Assembly: GCA_046349595.1 (NCBI GenBank)
Contig: JAXMCA010000002.1
Span: forward strand, 1,860,001 to 1,924,000
Length of the DNA stretch: 64,000 nt
Direction of reading: 5' to 3'
Source of the DNA: JACRLW01 sp046349595
GTDB lineage: Bacteria; Planctomycetota; UBA1135; UBA2386
The notes below the pieces were generated by a model that saw only the letters and a list, made by a program, of their open reading frames with translations, was not told where the DNA came from and ran no database searches. The position numbers were made by a program, and so were the translations under genes. Positions 46,048 to 53,990 of this stretch are shown here, one piece after another; the stretch's first letter is position 1; every line of letters starts with the position of its first letter.

Positions 46048-46620
46048 ATGAACGGATCCGACGCATCCCGTCCGCCCGAAGGCGGCGAGCTGTGGCTCGA
46101 GCGCAACCTCCCGGCCTTGCGGGCCTTCATCCGTCTCCGCATGGGGCCTGCCCTGTCGGCGCGGGAATCCAGCTCCGATCTGCTGCAGTCCGTGTGTCGC
46201 GAGCTGCTGCAGCATCGCGTCGACGTGGAAGCGCGGGGCGAGCCGGCGATGCGTGCGTGGCTGTACACCGCGGCGCTGCACAAGATCCAGGAGAAGGCGC
46301 GCTTCCACCGCGCGCAGAAGCGCGACGTCGGTCGCGAGGAAGCGCCGTCGACCGACGACGACGGCGAACTCCTCTCCTGCTACGGCCACGTGGTCACGCC
46401 GAGCCGCGACCTCGCCGCGCGCGAGCAGGTCGCGCGCATGGAAGCCGCGTTCCAGAAGCTGTCGGAGCGCGAACGCGAGATCATCACCCTCGCGCGTGTC
46501 GCCGGTCTCTCGCACGCCGAGATCGCCACCCAGCTCGCGATCGGCGAGGACAACTGCAGGCAGATCCTCCGCCGCGGTCTCGTCAAGCTGTCGGGGCTGC
46601 TCGAGCAGGGCGAGGCCTGA
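46048..46620 (+). CDS. ECF-type sigma-70 family RNA polymerase sigma factor
   Basis: 190 residues. Region 2 occupies about residues 20-90 (SSSDLLQSVCRELLQHR, AWLYTAALHKIQEKARF). Region 4 occupies about 130-185 with the helix-turn-helix LAGLSHAEIATQLAIGEDN-like segment (AGLSHAEIATQLAIGEDNC). It directs RNA polymerase to its own promoter class; no anti-sigma gene is adjacent. A TAGGCT box at 46023-46028 is 19 bases upstream. It lies 1.2 kb before the 279-residue protein array, which may or may not be its target. Confidence 0.85.
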   Translation: MNGSDASRPPEGGELWLERNLPALRAFIRLRMGPALSARESSSDLLQSVCRELLQHRVDVEARGEPAMRAWLYTAALHKIQEKARFHRAQKRDVGREEAPSTDDDGELLSCYGHVVTPSRDLAAREQVARMEAAFQKLSEREREIITLARVAGLSHAEIATQLAIGEDNCRQILRRGLVKLSGLLEQGEA

Positions 46621-46623
46621 CGC

Positions 46624-47151
46624 TCAGCGCCCGATCCCCTTCTCCTTGTCGGGATTCGCGTTGTAGGCCGCGGTGCCGCCGCGCGGGATGCTGATCCACT
46701 GCCACGCGTTGCCCTGGTGCATGCGTGCGAGCAGCACGATCTGGCCGACGTGGTAGGCGAAGTGTGCAGAGGAGCGCGCCAGGGCTTCGTCCACGCGGAG
46801 CGCGACGCCGCGGATGCGCACCTCACGATGCAGGTCGTCCTCGGTCAGGGCATCGAGCGTCGCGTCGAGATCCGCCCAGGCCTGCTGCCAGTCGCGAAGC
46901 AGATCCTCCTTGCGGTAGCTGCGGATCGCGAACTCGCCTTCGCGATCGCGCCAGGGCTTCTCGCCGTCGCTGTGCAGGAAGTCGGTGAAGCGCGAGCGGA
47001 GATTGCCGGCGAGATGCGCGAGCACCATCGCGATGGAGTTGCCGTCGGCGCAGGGCTGCAGGTTGAAGGCGCCGTCGTCGGTCTGCGCGAGCGCGCGCTC
47101 GAGGATCGCGGCGTAGCGGCGGTACTCGATCCGGAAGGCTTCGAGGCTCAT
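46624..47151 (-). CDS. DUF1572 / DinB-like four-helix protein
   Basis: 175 residues. The helical pattern with IAMVLAHLAGNLRSRFTDF and HFAYHVGQIVLLARM matches the DUF1572 branch of the DinB/YfiT superfamily, whose metal-binding His are conserved at these helices. DinB-like proteins are often thiol-dependent transferases; no specific reaction is known here. Convergent with the sigma factor, 3 bases apart. Confidence 0.8.
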   Translation of the reverse strand: MSLEAFRIEYRRYAAILERALAQTDDGAFNLQPCADGNSIAMVLAHLAGNLRSRFTDFLHSDGEKPWRDREGEFAIRSYRKEDLLRDWQQAWADLDATLDALTEDDLHREVRIRGVALRVDEALARSSAHFAYHVGQIVLLARMHQGNAWQWISIPRGGTAAYNANPDKEKGIGR

Positions 47152-47205
47152 GCCGCGATCTTGCGCCGGGCCGTGCCGGCGGGCGATCGGGATTCCGCGC
47201 CTGCG

Positions 47206-47260
47206 CTGTCACGCGGCGCGCGCCCTGGTCCTCAGGGGGCAGACGCCGGCCGACACCGGC
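47206..47260 (+). promoter_or_regulatory. Upstream block of array gene 1
   Basis: CTGTCACGC begins 92 bases before ATG 47298, GGTCCT follows after TGTCAC-N14, and an imperfect dyad GCCGG-N6-CCGGC (47245-47260) is centred 45 bases before the ATG. The arrangement matches the other three array genes although the sequence between is diverged. Confidence 0.5.
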
Positions 47261-47297
47261 CGATCCGAGACCTCCATTCCCACAAGGACCCAAGACC

Positions 47298-48137
47298 ATG
47301 AACTCCTTCCGCTCGACCCTGGCCCTGACCCTCGCCCTCTCCGCCGGCCTCGCCGCGCAGGGGCAGACCGCCGACCGCAGCAAGACCTTCAACTACGGCG
47401 ACTCCCAGTGGGGCGGCACCACCCGTTTCGCGGGCCACGCCGCGTTCAGCACCGCCCAGCGCACGCCGATCCTGCGCGACCTGATCGCCGATCTCGGCGC
47501 CGAGGTGCAGGACCACGTCAACCTCGCCAGCCACCGCGTCGAGGCCTTCTACGAGCGCGGCGATCTCGACGTCACCCTCGGCGCCGGCTTCTCGCTCCAG
47601 GGCATCACCTATTCGCCCGCCATCGCCATGGCGATGACCGAGCGCATCGGCGGCTTCACGATCTACCGCCGCGAGTCGGACCAGATCACCACCACGACCT
47701 TCAACCCCTCGACGCAGAACCTGGTGGTCGGTCGCGGCTTCCAGGAGCTGGTCCAGGTCGGGCCGGTCACCGTCACGCTCTACGCGAACGGCGTCGCCGA
47801 CATCGATCTGACGTTGCGCCCGCGCCTCGCACTGGTGCCACCCTCGGTCGGACTCCAACTCGACGGCCGCGGCGAGGTCAACGGCGCCTTCGGCACCAGC
47901 ATCGACGTGCTCGGCTTCGCGGTCGGCGTCGACGGCCTGGTCGACCTCGCCGATCCCAAGGGTGACATCGAGGTGCACACGACCTTCGTCACCGTCGGCG
48001 GCTCGGTCGGCTGGTCGGTCGACTCGATCCACCTCTTCCTCCAGGTCTTCGCCCGCGCCTTGGGCCTCGAATGGCGCACGACGATCCTGAACAACGACTT
48101 CGCGGGCACCAAGGGGAGCATCCCCTTCGAGATCTGA
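47298..48137 (+). CDS. Secreted 279-residue protein, array member 1 (most diverged)
   Basis: 279 residues with signal peptide MNSFRSTLALTLALSAGLAAQ. The mature protein is beta-rich. It shares with members 2-4 the start DRSKTFNYGDSQWGG (compare NRTIDFGTAAWGG) and the C-terminal block VGVDGLVDLADP, then LQVFARALGLEWR. The centre is largely different (TERIGGFTIYRRESDQITTT). No Cys outside the signal peptide and no enzyme motif. AAGGA precedes the ATG. Secreted or surface protein of an unrecognised family; the oldest copy of the array by divergence. Confidence 0.75.
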   Translation: MNSFRSTLALTLALSAGLAAQGQTADRSKTFNYGDSQWGGTTRFAGHAAFSTAQRTPILRDLIADLGAEVQDHVNLASHRVEAFYERGDLDVTLGAGFSLQGITYSPAIAMAMTERIGGFTIYRRESDQITTTTFNPSTQNLVVGRGFQELVQVGPVTVTLYANGVADIDLTLRPRLALVPPSVGLQLDGRGEVNGAFGTSIDVLGFAVGVDGLVDLADPKGDIEVHTTFVTVGGSVGWSVDSIHLFLQVFARALGLEWRTTILNNDFAGTKGSIPFEI

Positions 48138-48239
48138 GCCGACCTCGTCTTCGCGCTGCGCAGGGTGCTCCCGCGGTGAGGTGGGGCGCCCTGTCCGCGT
48201 TTCGGGTCGTTCGTCACGTCGCGAAACCCGTGCTCGTGG

Positions 48240-48295
48240 CTGTCACGCCGCGGCGGCCACGGTCCTTCGGGGGTCACAAGCCGGCGATCGCCGGC
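48240..48295 (+). promoter_or_regulatory. Upstream block of array gene 2
   Basis: CTGTCACGC begins 92 bases before ATG 48332, GGTCCT follows after TGTCAC-N14, and the perfect 16-bp palindrome GCCGGCGATCGCCGGC lies at 48280-48295. Confidence 0.55.
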
Positions 48296-48331
48296 ACGAA
48301 CCGAATCTGACACCCCGAAAGGAACCCTCCG

Positions 48332-49171
48332 ATGAACCCCTTCCACAAGACCCTCGCCCTCTGCCTGACCCTCGCCGCCGGCCTCGCCGCGCAGGGCGGA
48401 CAGTTCAACCGCACGATCGACTTCGGCACCGCCGCTTGGGGCGGCGACCTGAACTTGGCCGGGTCCGCGGCCTACAGAGACTTCTACGTCAACCCTCTCA
48501 CGCGTGTGCAGAGCGCCTCCCTGAGCTTGTACGCCGCATCGACGCTCCGCATGGACGGTCGTGGCCGCGTGCCCTTCCTGATTCTCGCCTCCGACGACAG
48601 CTCGATCTCGTCGGTCGTCGACCCCGTCACGCGGTGGGTCTCACGCTCGACGCAGGTCAGCCACGGCATGAGCGTCCGCGTCAACGGCACGACGGTGTTC
48701 TCCTACTTCTCGAACACCAATGCAGCGCGCACCCTGAACTTGTCGCCGCTGAACCTGTTCGGCAGCAGCGGCTACTCCGAGATCGTCCAGGTCGGCCCCT
48801 ACAGCGTGAGCCTGCGGACCAACGCGACCTCCGACGTGAACGCGACGCTCACGCCGCGAATCTCGACCACCACGCTGACCTCGGGCATGCGTCTCGCGGT
48901 CAACGTGCAGGAAGAGGGCTCGGCCTCGGCCAGTTTCTCGGTGGCCGGTGTCACCGTGGGCGTCGACTCGCTCCTCGACCTCGCCGATCCGAATCTCACG
49001 CTCGACCTGTCGACCGACTTCCGATCGGCGACGGCGTTGGCGAGCTGGATCGTGGGCACCATCAGCACGCACCTCGACGTCTTCGCCCAATCCTTCGGCT
49101 TCAGGAGCCGTGTGCCGGTCGTGCACCTCGACGTCCCGGGCTTCTCCGGCATGCTGAGCACGTTCCTCTGA
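48332..49171 (+). CDS. Secreted 279-residue protein, array member 2
   Basis: 279 residues, signal peptide MNPFHKTLALCLTLAAGLAAQ. Mature protein starts GGQFNRTIDFGTAAWGGDL. Shared blocks: SPLNLFGSSGYSEIVQVGPY, NATSDVNATLTPRIS, and VGVDSLLDLADPNLTLDLST. Compared with members 3 and 4 the middle is diverged and the C-terminal phrase is QSFGFRSRVPVVHLDV rather than RAFGLEWRLPIVDLDV. AAAGGA lies 8 bases before the ATG. Function unknown. Confidence 0.78.
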   Translation: MNPFHKTLALCLTLAAGLAAQGGQFNRTIDFGTAAWGGDLNLAGSAAYRDFYVNPLTRVQSASLSLYAASTLRMDGRGRVPFLILASDDSSISSVVDPVTRWVSRSTQVSHGMSVRVNGTTVFSYFSNTNAARTLNLSPLNLFGSSGYSEIVQVGPYSVSLRTNATSDVNATLTPRISTTTLTSGMRLAVNVQEEGSASASFSVAGVTVGVDSLLDLADPNLTLDLSTDFRSATALASWIVGTISTHLDVFAQSFGFRSRVPVVHLDVPGFSGMLSTFL

Positions 49172-49191
49172 GCGTGGACAGGATGCGTGTG

Positions 49192-49224
49192 GCGAGGCGG
49201 CCCCGCGATGCGGGGCCGCCTCGC
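49192..49224. terminator. Strong hairpin after array gene 2
   Basis: A perfect 14-bp stem (GCGAGGCGGCCCCG / CGGGGCCGCCTCGC) with loop CGATG starts 20 bases after the stop codon and is followed by GTCGTTTCC. Likely terminator. Confidence 0.6.
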
Positions 49225-49258
49225 GTCGTTTCCGGACAGACCGTTTCTTCGAACTCCG

Positions 49259-49314
49259 CTGTCACGCTCCGCGATCCCCGGTCCTTCGAGGGTCAGAAGC
49301 CGGCGATCGCCGGC
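49259..49314 (+). promoter_or_regulatory. Upstream block of array gene 3
   Basis: CTGTCACGC 92 bases before ATG 49351, GGTCCT after TGTCAC-N14, and the perfect palindrome GCCGGCGATCGCCGGC at 49299-49314. Confidence 0.55.
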
Positions 49315-49350
49315 ACGAACCGAATCTGACACCCCGAAAGGAACCCTCCG

Positions 49351-50190
49351 ATGAACGCCTTCCGCAAGACCCTCGCCCTCTGCTTGACCCTCGCCGCCGG
49401 CCTCGCCGCGCAGGGCGGCCAGTTCAACCGCACGATCGACTTCGGCACCGCCGCTTGGGGCGGCAACCTGAGCGTGGTCGGGTCTGCGAGCTACAGCGAC
49501 ACCAACCTCAGCCTGATCAACCGCGTGCAGAGCGGCTCGCTGAACCTCGGGGCCGGCTCGACGCTGCGCATGGACGGTCGCGCGCGTGAGGCCTTCGCGA
49601 TCACCGTCTTCGACAACAGCTCGATCACCTCGAGCTTCGACTTCGCCACGCGTTCGACCTCGCGCAGCGTGCAGCTCAACCACGGCATGAACGTCCGCGT
49701 CAATGGCTCGACGGTGTTCACCTACACCTCGAACACCAACGCGGCGCGCGCCGTCGACCTGCTGCCGCTGAACCTGTTCGGCAGCAACGGCTTCTCCGAG
49801 AACGTCCAGGTCGGTCCCTACAGCGTGAGCCTGCGGGCCAACGCGACCTCCGACGTGAACGCGACGGTCACCCCGCGCATCTCGACCGCCACGCTGACCG
49901 CGGGCGTCAACCTCGCGACCAACGTGCAGGAAGAGGGCTCGGCTTCGGCCACCCTGTCGGTGCTCGGCGTGAGCGTGGGCGTCGACTCGCTGCTCGACCT
50001 CGCCGATCCGAGCGCCAACCTCGACCTGTCGACCGACTTCCGCTCGGCGACGGCGGTCGCGAGCTGGGTGGTGGGCATCATCCGCACGCACCTCGACGTC
50101 TTCGCCCGCGCCTTCGGCCTCGAGTGGCGCCTGCCGATCGTGGACCTCGACGTCCAAGGCTTCTCGGGCAGCCTGAGCGCGATCTTCTGA
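49351..50190 (+). CDS. Secreted 279-residue protein, array member 3
   Basis: 279 residues, signal peptide MNAFRKTLALCLTLAAGLAAQ, nearly identical to member 2 through the first 38 residues (GGQFNRTIDFGTAAWGGNL). Conserved LLPLNLFGSNGFSENVQVG, NATSDVNATVTPRIS and SLLDLADPSANLDLSTDFRS blocks. Closest to member 4 in the last 60 residues (DVFARAFGLEWRLPIVDLDV). Starts exactly 1019 bases after member 2. No membrane segment in the mature part. Confidence 0.78.
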   Translation: MNAFRKTLALCLTLAAGLAAQGGQFNRTIDFGTAAWGGNLSVVGSASYSDTNLSLINRVQSGSLNLGAGSTLRMDGRAREAFAITVFDNSSITSSFDFATRSTSRSVQLNHGMNVRVNGSTVFTYTSNTNAARAVDLLPLNLFGSNGFSENVQVGPYSVSLRANATSDVNATVTPRISTATLTAGVNLATNVQEEGSASATLSVLGVSVGVDSLLDLADPSANLDLSTDFRSATAVASWVVGIIRTHLDVFARAFGLEWRLPIVDLDVQGFSGSLSAIF

Positions 50191-50210
50191 GTGCGGACTC
50201 GATGCGTGTG

Positions 50211-50243
50211 GCGAGGCGGTTCCGCGATGCGGCGCCGCCTCGC
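50211..50243. terminator. Hairpin after array gene 3
   Basis: The same hairpin as at 49192-49224, with one mismatch and one wobble pair in the 14-bp stem; the outer 9 bp (GCGAGGCGG / CCGCCTCGC) are perfect. It starts 20 bases after the stop, as before. Confidence 0.55.
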
Positions 50244-50277
50244 GTCGTTTCCGGACACACCGTTTCTTCGAGCGTTG

Positions 50278-50333
50278 CTGTCACGCTCCGCGATCCCTGG
50301 TCCTTCGAGGGTCAGAAGCCAGCGATCGCCGGC
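50278..50333 (+). promoter_or_regulatory. Upstream block of array gene 4
   Basis: CTGTCACGC 92 bases before ATG 50370, GGTCCT after TGTCAC-N14, and the palindrome with one change (GCCAGCGATCGCCGGC) at 50318-50333. Confidence 0.55.
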
Positions 50334-50369
50334 ACGAACCGAATCTGACACCCCGAAAGGAACCCTCCG

Positions 50370-51209
50370 ATGAACGCCTTCCACAAGACCCTCGCCCTCT
50401 GCCTGACCCTCACCGCCGGCCTCGCCGCGCAGGGCGGGCAGTACGACCGCACCCTCGACTTCGGCACCGCCGACTGGGGCGGCAACATCCGCGTCGCGGG
50501 TCACTCGAACTACAGCGACGTCAACACCACCCTGCTCCGCCGCGTGCAGACCTCCGACATCGGCCATCTCGCCTCCTCGTCGCTGCGGATGGACGGTCGC
50601 GTGCGCGAGGCCTACTCGATCACCTGCGACTCCGACGCGTCGATCGTCTCCGACTTCAGCCTGGCGACGCGGACAACCTCGCGCGTCGCGACCATCGCCA
50701 ACTCGATGGCGGTGCGGATCAACGGCAACACCGTGTTCAGCTACGCCGGCAGCAACACCGCGGCGCGCGCCGTCGACCTGCTGCCCTTGGACCTGTTCGG
50801 TTCGAACGGCTACGCGGTCACGGTCCAGGTCGGTCCCTATGCGGTGACGCTGCGCGAACGCGCGACGTCCGACGTGAACGCGACCCTGACTCCGCGCCTC
50901 TCGACGTCGACGCTGACCGCGGGCCTGAACCTCACCACGCAGGTGCAGCTCGAAGGCTCCGCCTTCGCGAGTCTGTCGGCGCTGGGCGTGACGGTGGGCG
51001 TCGATTCCGTGCTCGACTTCGCCGACCCGACCTGCAGCCTCGATCTCTCGACCGACTTCCGCTCGGCCGTGGCGGTCGCGAGCTGGGCCGTGGGGACGAT
51101 CCGCATGAACCTCGACGTCTTCGCCCGCGCCCTCGGCCTCGAGTGGCGCCTGCCGATCGTGCACTTCGACATCCCGGGCTTCTCGGGCAGCCTGAGCGCG
51201 ATCCTCTGA
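50370..51209 (+). CDS. Secreted 279-residue protein, array member 4
   Basis: 279 residues, signal peptide MNAFHKTLALCLTLTAGLAAQ. Mature start GGQYDRTLDFGTADWGGNI. Conserved LLPLDLFGSNGYAVTVQVGPY and DFADPTCSLDLSTDFRS; this member has a Cys (DPTCSL) where the others have none, and another in SITCDSDAS. Starts exactly 1019 bases after member 3. The downstream convergent gap has the second copy of the 42-bp repeat and a hairpin. Function unknown. Confidence 0.78.
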   Translation: MNAFHKTLALCLTLTAGLAAQGGQYDRTLDFGTADWGGNIRVAGHSNYSDVNTTLLRRVQTSDIGHLASSSLRMDGRVREAYSITCDSDASIVSDFSLATRTTSRVATIANSMAVRINGNTVFSYAGSNTAARAVDLLPLDLFGSNGYAVTVQVGPYAVTLRERATSDVNATLTPRLSTSTLTAGLNLTTQVQLEGSAFASLSALGVTVGVDSVLDFADPTCSLDLSTDFRSAVAVASWAVGTIRMNLDVFARALGLEWRLPIVHFDIPGFSGSLSAIL

Positions 51210-51234
51210 GTCCGTGGGTCGCCGAGTGGTCGCG

Positions 51235-51276
51235 CGACGCAGCAACCCGGGAGGGTTGCGGCCCCGGCCGCGATGA
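51235..51276. repeat. 42-bp dispersed hairpin repeat, copy 2
   Basis: Reverse complement of the repeat at 30579-30620 with 40 of 42 positions identical, including GCAACCC-GGGA-GGGTTGC read on the plus strand. Located 25 bases after array gene 4, in the convergent gap. Confidence 0.7.
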
Positions 51277-51305
51277 GCGGGCGGGCGACAAGAGCTGCCC
51301 CGGAC

Positions 51306-51328
51306 TCCCGGATCGCCGCGATCCGGGA
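51306..51328. terminator. Hairpin in the convergent gap
   Basis: A perfect 10-bp stem (TCCCGGATCG / CGATCCGGGA) with a 3-base loop, between array gene 4 and the minus-strand gene ending at 51352. Possible bidirectional terminator. Confidence 0.5.
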
Positions 51329-51351
51329 TCGGGTGCGTTGTGACCCGACGA

Positions 51352-52146
51352 TCAACGGAAGGTCACCGTCTTCAGGTTGCTCAAGCGCGGCATCAGCGCC
51401 GAGAGCGCGAGGCTCTGCAGGTGAAGACGTCCACCGACCAACTCGGTCGTCGCCGGGATCGGGATGCGCACCTCGCCGACTCCGTCCTGGTTCAGCGGAA
51501 TCGTCGCCAACGGGATGACGAGGGAGGGATCGAGCATCAGCCAGCCGATGCCGGGGATGCTCAGTCCTGTCGGTGCCGAGAACGGGCTGGCCAGGAGCAG
51601 GTTCTGGCCGACGGGATCGCACGGGCTGGTGATGCCGACCACGTAGGTCCGACCGATCGGCGCATCGTCGCTGCCCGCGACGAAGTTGCGGTACGGGGTG
51701 CCGGCGAGGACGAAGTCGGTCCGCGTGACGGCGTGGATCAGCGTGCCGCCGAAGGCGAAGAGGTCGGCGGACTGGATGCCCTCGATGCCGCCGGGTGTGC
51801 AGATGGTCCCGACCGAGAAGGTCTCGCAGGCATTCGGCTGGATCTCGACGGCGCGTGTCCCGGCGACCCACACCACCTCGTCGGTCGCCGGATCCACCGA
51901 TCCGCTCCACCCGGCCGGCGCGAGGATCGATCCCGGACTGACGAGCCCGACTCCCTGTCCGAACTTCAGCCGGATCGTCCGGATCGGGAGCACGCAGGGC
52001 GAGGGATTGCAGACGGTGTAGGTGTAGGTCACCGTCGAACAGAACCAGCCGCCGTTGAGGGTCGTCTGCTGGGTGATGGTCGGCGCGCACTGTGCGTCGA
52101 GGGCTGCGGCGGTCAGGACGGAAGCGAGCCAGGCGGAGCGGAACAT
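51352..52146 (-). CDS. Secreted protein with planctomycete C-terminal module
   Basis: 264 residues from ATG 52146 with GGAG upstream. The signal peptide ends ...AALDAQ. The first half has beta-sandwich character and several Cys (GGWFCSTVTYTYTVCNPSPC), resembling an isopeptide-free adhesin-like or DUF11-like domain. The second half ends with a module related in pattern to the end of the kelch protein (PTGLSIPGIGWLMLDPS, VRIPIPATTELVGGRLHLQS). No enzymatic residues identified. Confidence 0.65.
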   Translation of the reverse strand: MFRSAWLASVLTAAALDAQCAPTITQQTTLNGGWFCSTVTYTYTVCNPSPCVLPIRTIRLKFGQGVGLVSPGSILAPAGWSGSVDPATDEVVWVAGTRAVEIQPNACETFSVGTICTPGGIEGIQSADLFAFGGTLIHAVTRTDFVLAGTPYRNFVAGSDDAPIGRTYVVGITSPCDPVGQNLLLASPFSAPTGLSIPGIGWLMLDPSLVIPLATIPLNQDGVGEVRIPIPATTELVGGRLHLQSLALSALMPRLSNLKTVTFR

Positions 52147-52383
52147 CGAGGACTCCGATCGTGTCGAGAGGTGCGGACGGACCCGGGACCGGAAGGAGGT
52201 CCCTCGAGCGGAAGACGATCCGTCGATTCCTCGAAGCGTGCCTCGACGCGATGTCCCGTCACGGGTGGAGACTTGCGTCCCACCGCGTCGCACCGGTCTG
52301 CGCAATCGCGCAGCCATGCGCCCCTTCCCAGCGCGCATTCCCGACCGCACTTCCCGTCGCTGCGCTGCGATCGGGGCGGCCGA

Positions 52384-52389
52384 TAGACT
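52384..52389 (+). promoter_or_regulatory. TAnnnT -10 box of the zinc-ribbon gene
   Basis: TAGACT, 8 bases before ATG 52398. The rest of the gap 52147-52397 holds nothing recognisable. Confidence 0.4.
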
Positions 52390-52397
52390 CGCCTTCC

Positions 52398-53054
52398 ATG
52401 AGCTCGATCCAGTTCACCGCGAACAGCGAAGACCTCTCGACGGACCGCGGCTACCAGTTCAAGTTCTTCTGCGACAAGTGCCACAACGGTCACCTGTCGA
52501 GCTTCGTGCCGTCGGTGACCGGCACGGTCGGTGGCCTGATGCGCGCGGCCGGCAATCTGTTCGGCGGCGTCTTCGGTCGGATCGGCAGCGCGTCCTACGA
52601 GATGCAGCGCGCGGTCGGCGGCAAGGCGCACGACGATGCCTTCGCCGCTGCGGTGAACGAGTGCAAGCAGTACTTCAAGCAGTGCACGCGCTGCGGCAAG
52701 TGGGTGTGTCCGGACGTGTGCTGGAACGCGGGAGCCGGTCTGTGTGAAGCCTGCGCCCCCAACCTCGACGAGGAGATCGCCGCCGGCCGCGCCCAGGCGA
52801 TGGCGGACGCCGCGAAGACGCAGTTGAACGCCAAGGCACAGTCGACGGATTACGTCGGCGACGTCGACGTCAGCAAGCACGGCAAGGGCCCGGCCACGCT
52901 GTCTTGCCCCGCCTGCGGTGCGCGTTCAGCCGGCGGCAAGTTCTGCGGCGAGTGTGGTGCGCCGCTCGCGCAGAAGGTCGTGTGCAAGGGCTGCGGCAAG
53001 GAACTCGAAGGCAAGCCGAAGTTCTGTCCCGAGTGCGGCGGCAAGGTCGGCTGA
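52398..53054 (+). CDS. Multi-zinc-ribbon protein, unknown
   Basis: 218 residues with no signal peptide. CxxC sites appear at the N-terminus (FCDKCHNGH), centre (QCTRCGKWVCPDVCW, LCEACAPN) and C-terminus (SCPACGARSAGGKFCGECGA and VCKGCGKELEGKPKFCPECG, a double zinc ribbon). A glycine-rich, weakly hydrophobic stretch (VTGTVGGLMRAAGNLFGGVFG) follows the first zinc site and may touch membranes. Homologues are annotated only as zinc-ribbon proteins. Confidence 0.7.
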   Translation: MSSIQFTANSEDLSTDRGYQFKFFCDKCHNGHLSSFVPSVTGTVGGLMRAAGNLFGGVFGRIGSASYEMQRAVGGKAHDDAFAAAVNECKQYFKQCTRCGKWVCPDVCWNAGAGLCEACAPNLDEEIAAGRAQAMADAAKTQLNAKAQSTDYVGDVDVSKHGKGPATLSCPACGARSAGGKFCGECGAPLAQKVVCKGCGKELEGKPKFCPECGGKVG

Positions 53055-53149
53055 AGGAGATCCTGGAGCGTCCGAGCGCGTCGCGGTCCGTCGATCGGGA
53101 CACCTCGGCCTCGGATCAGCGCGCGGGCCAGGTCATGGAGCGCGGCGTG

Positions 53150-53656
53150 TCAGGGGATCTGCATCTCCAGCGCTCGCGTGAAGGTCAGCACGCCGTTGGT
53201 GTACACCAGCCCCTGGAAGGTGATCGTCAGACCCGACGCGCTGAGCGGGATCTGGAGCTGCGAGAAGACGAGGCCGAAACCCGTCCCGCAGGGCGAACCC
53301 GCGCGGTAGGGGCCGAGTGAGGGGTTGCCGTTGACGATCACGACGTAGGGCGGAAGCGTCATCAGGCTGTTGAGGAACCCCTGGATCTGGATGCCGGGGC
53401 AGGTCGTCAGTGCCGGGCCAATCGACAGGAGTCCCCAGCCCGGCATGTTCAGGTCACCGATGACACGCACGTCGATGATGTCGAGGACGTTGGCCGGGAA
53501 GGGATAGGTGTTGGTCGGGTCGCTGCAGCTGAACCCGCAGCGGACGCCCGAGATCGTCGTGATGCCCCTCGACACGTAGATGCCGCCGGTCTGGGCATTG
53601 CACGGCGTGGCGATGACGAGCAGGAGCAGGGTGAGACTGAGAGCGAGTCGGATCAT
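53150..53656 (-). CDS. Small secreted protein, unknown
   Basis: 168 residues from ATG 53656, giving the signal peptide MIRLALSLTLLLLVIATPCN followed by AQ. An in-frame ATG at 53701 would add 15 polar residues. The mature part is beta-rich with two Cys pairs (RCGFSCSDP, and TTCPG with SPCGTGFG). The end TITFQGLVYTNGVLTFTRAL resembles the ends of other planctomycete secreted proteins. The gap 53657-53990 contains no gene. Confidence 0.6.
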   Translation of the reverse strand: MIRLALSLTLLLLVIATPCNAQTGGIYVSRGITTISGVRCGFSCSDPTNTYPFPANVLDIIDVRVIGDLNMPGWGLLSIGPALTTCPGIQIQGFLNSLMTLPPYVVIVNGNPSLGPYRAGSPCGTGFGLVFSQLQIPLSASGLTITFQGLVYTNGVLTFTRALEMQIP

Positions 53657-53990
53657 CGGGGAGTCGCCGGCGCGTGGGCCGGATCCGGGAGAATGGGTCA
53701 TTGCCGGCTCGCGGATGCGGCCGGCCCTCGGTGATTCCGATCGACGGGGTTCCGTGACCGGAACGTCATCGGGATGGCGATGAGCGTGGCCCGCGCCGTC
53801 GCACGGCACGAGTTCGCAACCGAGCTTCGGTCGTCGTCCGAGCCAGGGTGCGTGCCGCGACCCTACGGATCGCCCCGACCCCGAGCAACCGGGGCCCGAC
53901 CACCGGGGTCTCCCGGACCGGGTTTTCTGCGTGCTGCCTGTCACGCCCCTGCGGTCCTCATCCCTTGGGGGCACACGACCCGAGGAACCC

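Noticed and set aside
48138..51351. CRISPR-like or satellite repeat from the regular 1019-bp period
   Set aside because: The periodic unit is a complete gene with promoter and terminator, so it is a gene duplication, not a short-repeat array.
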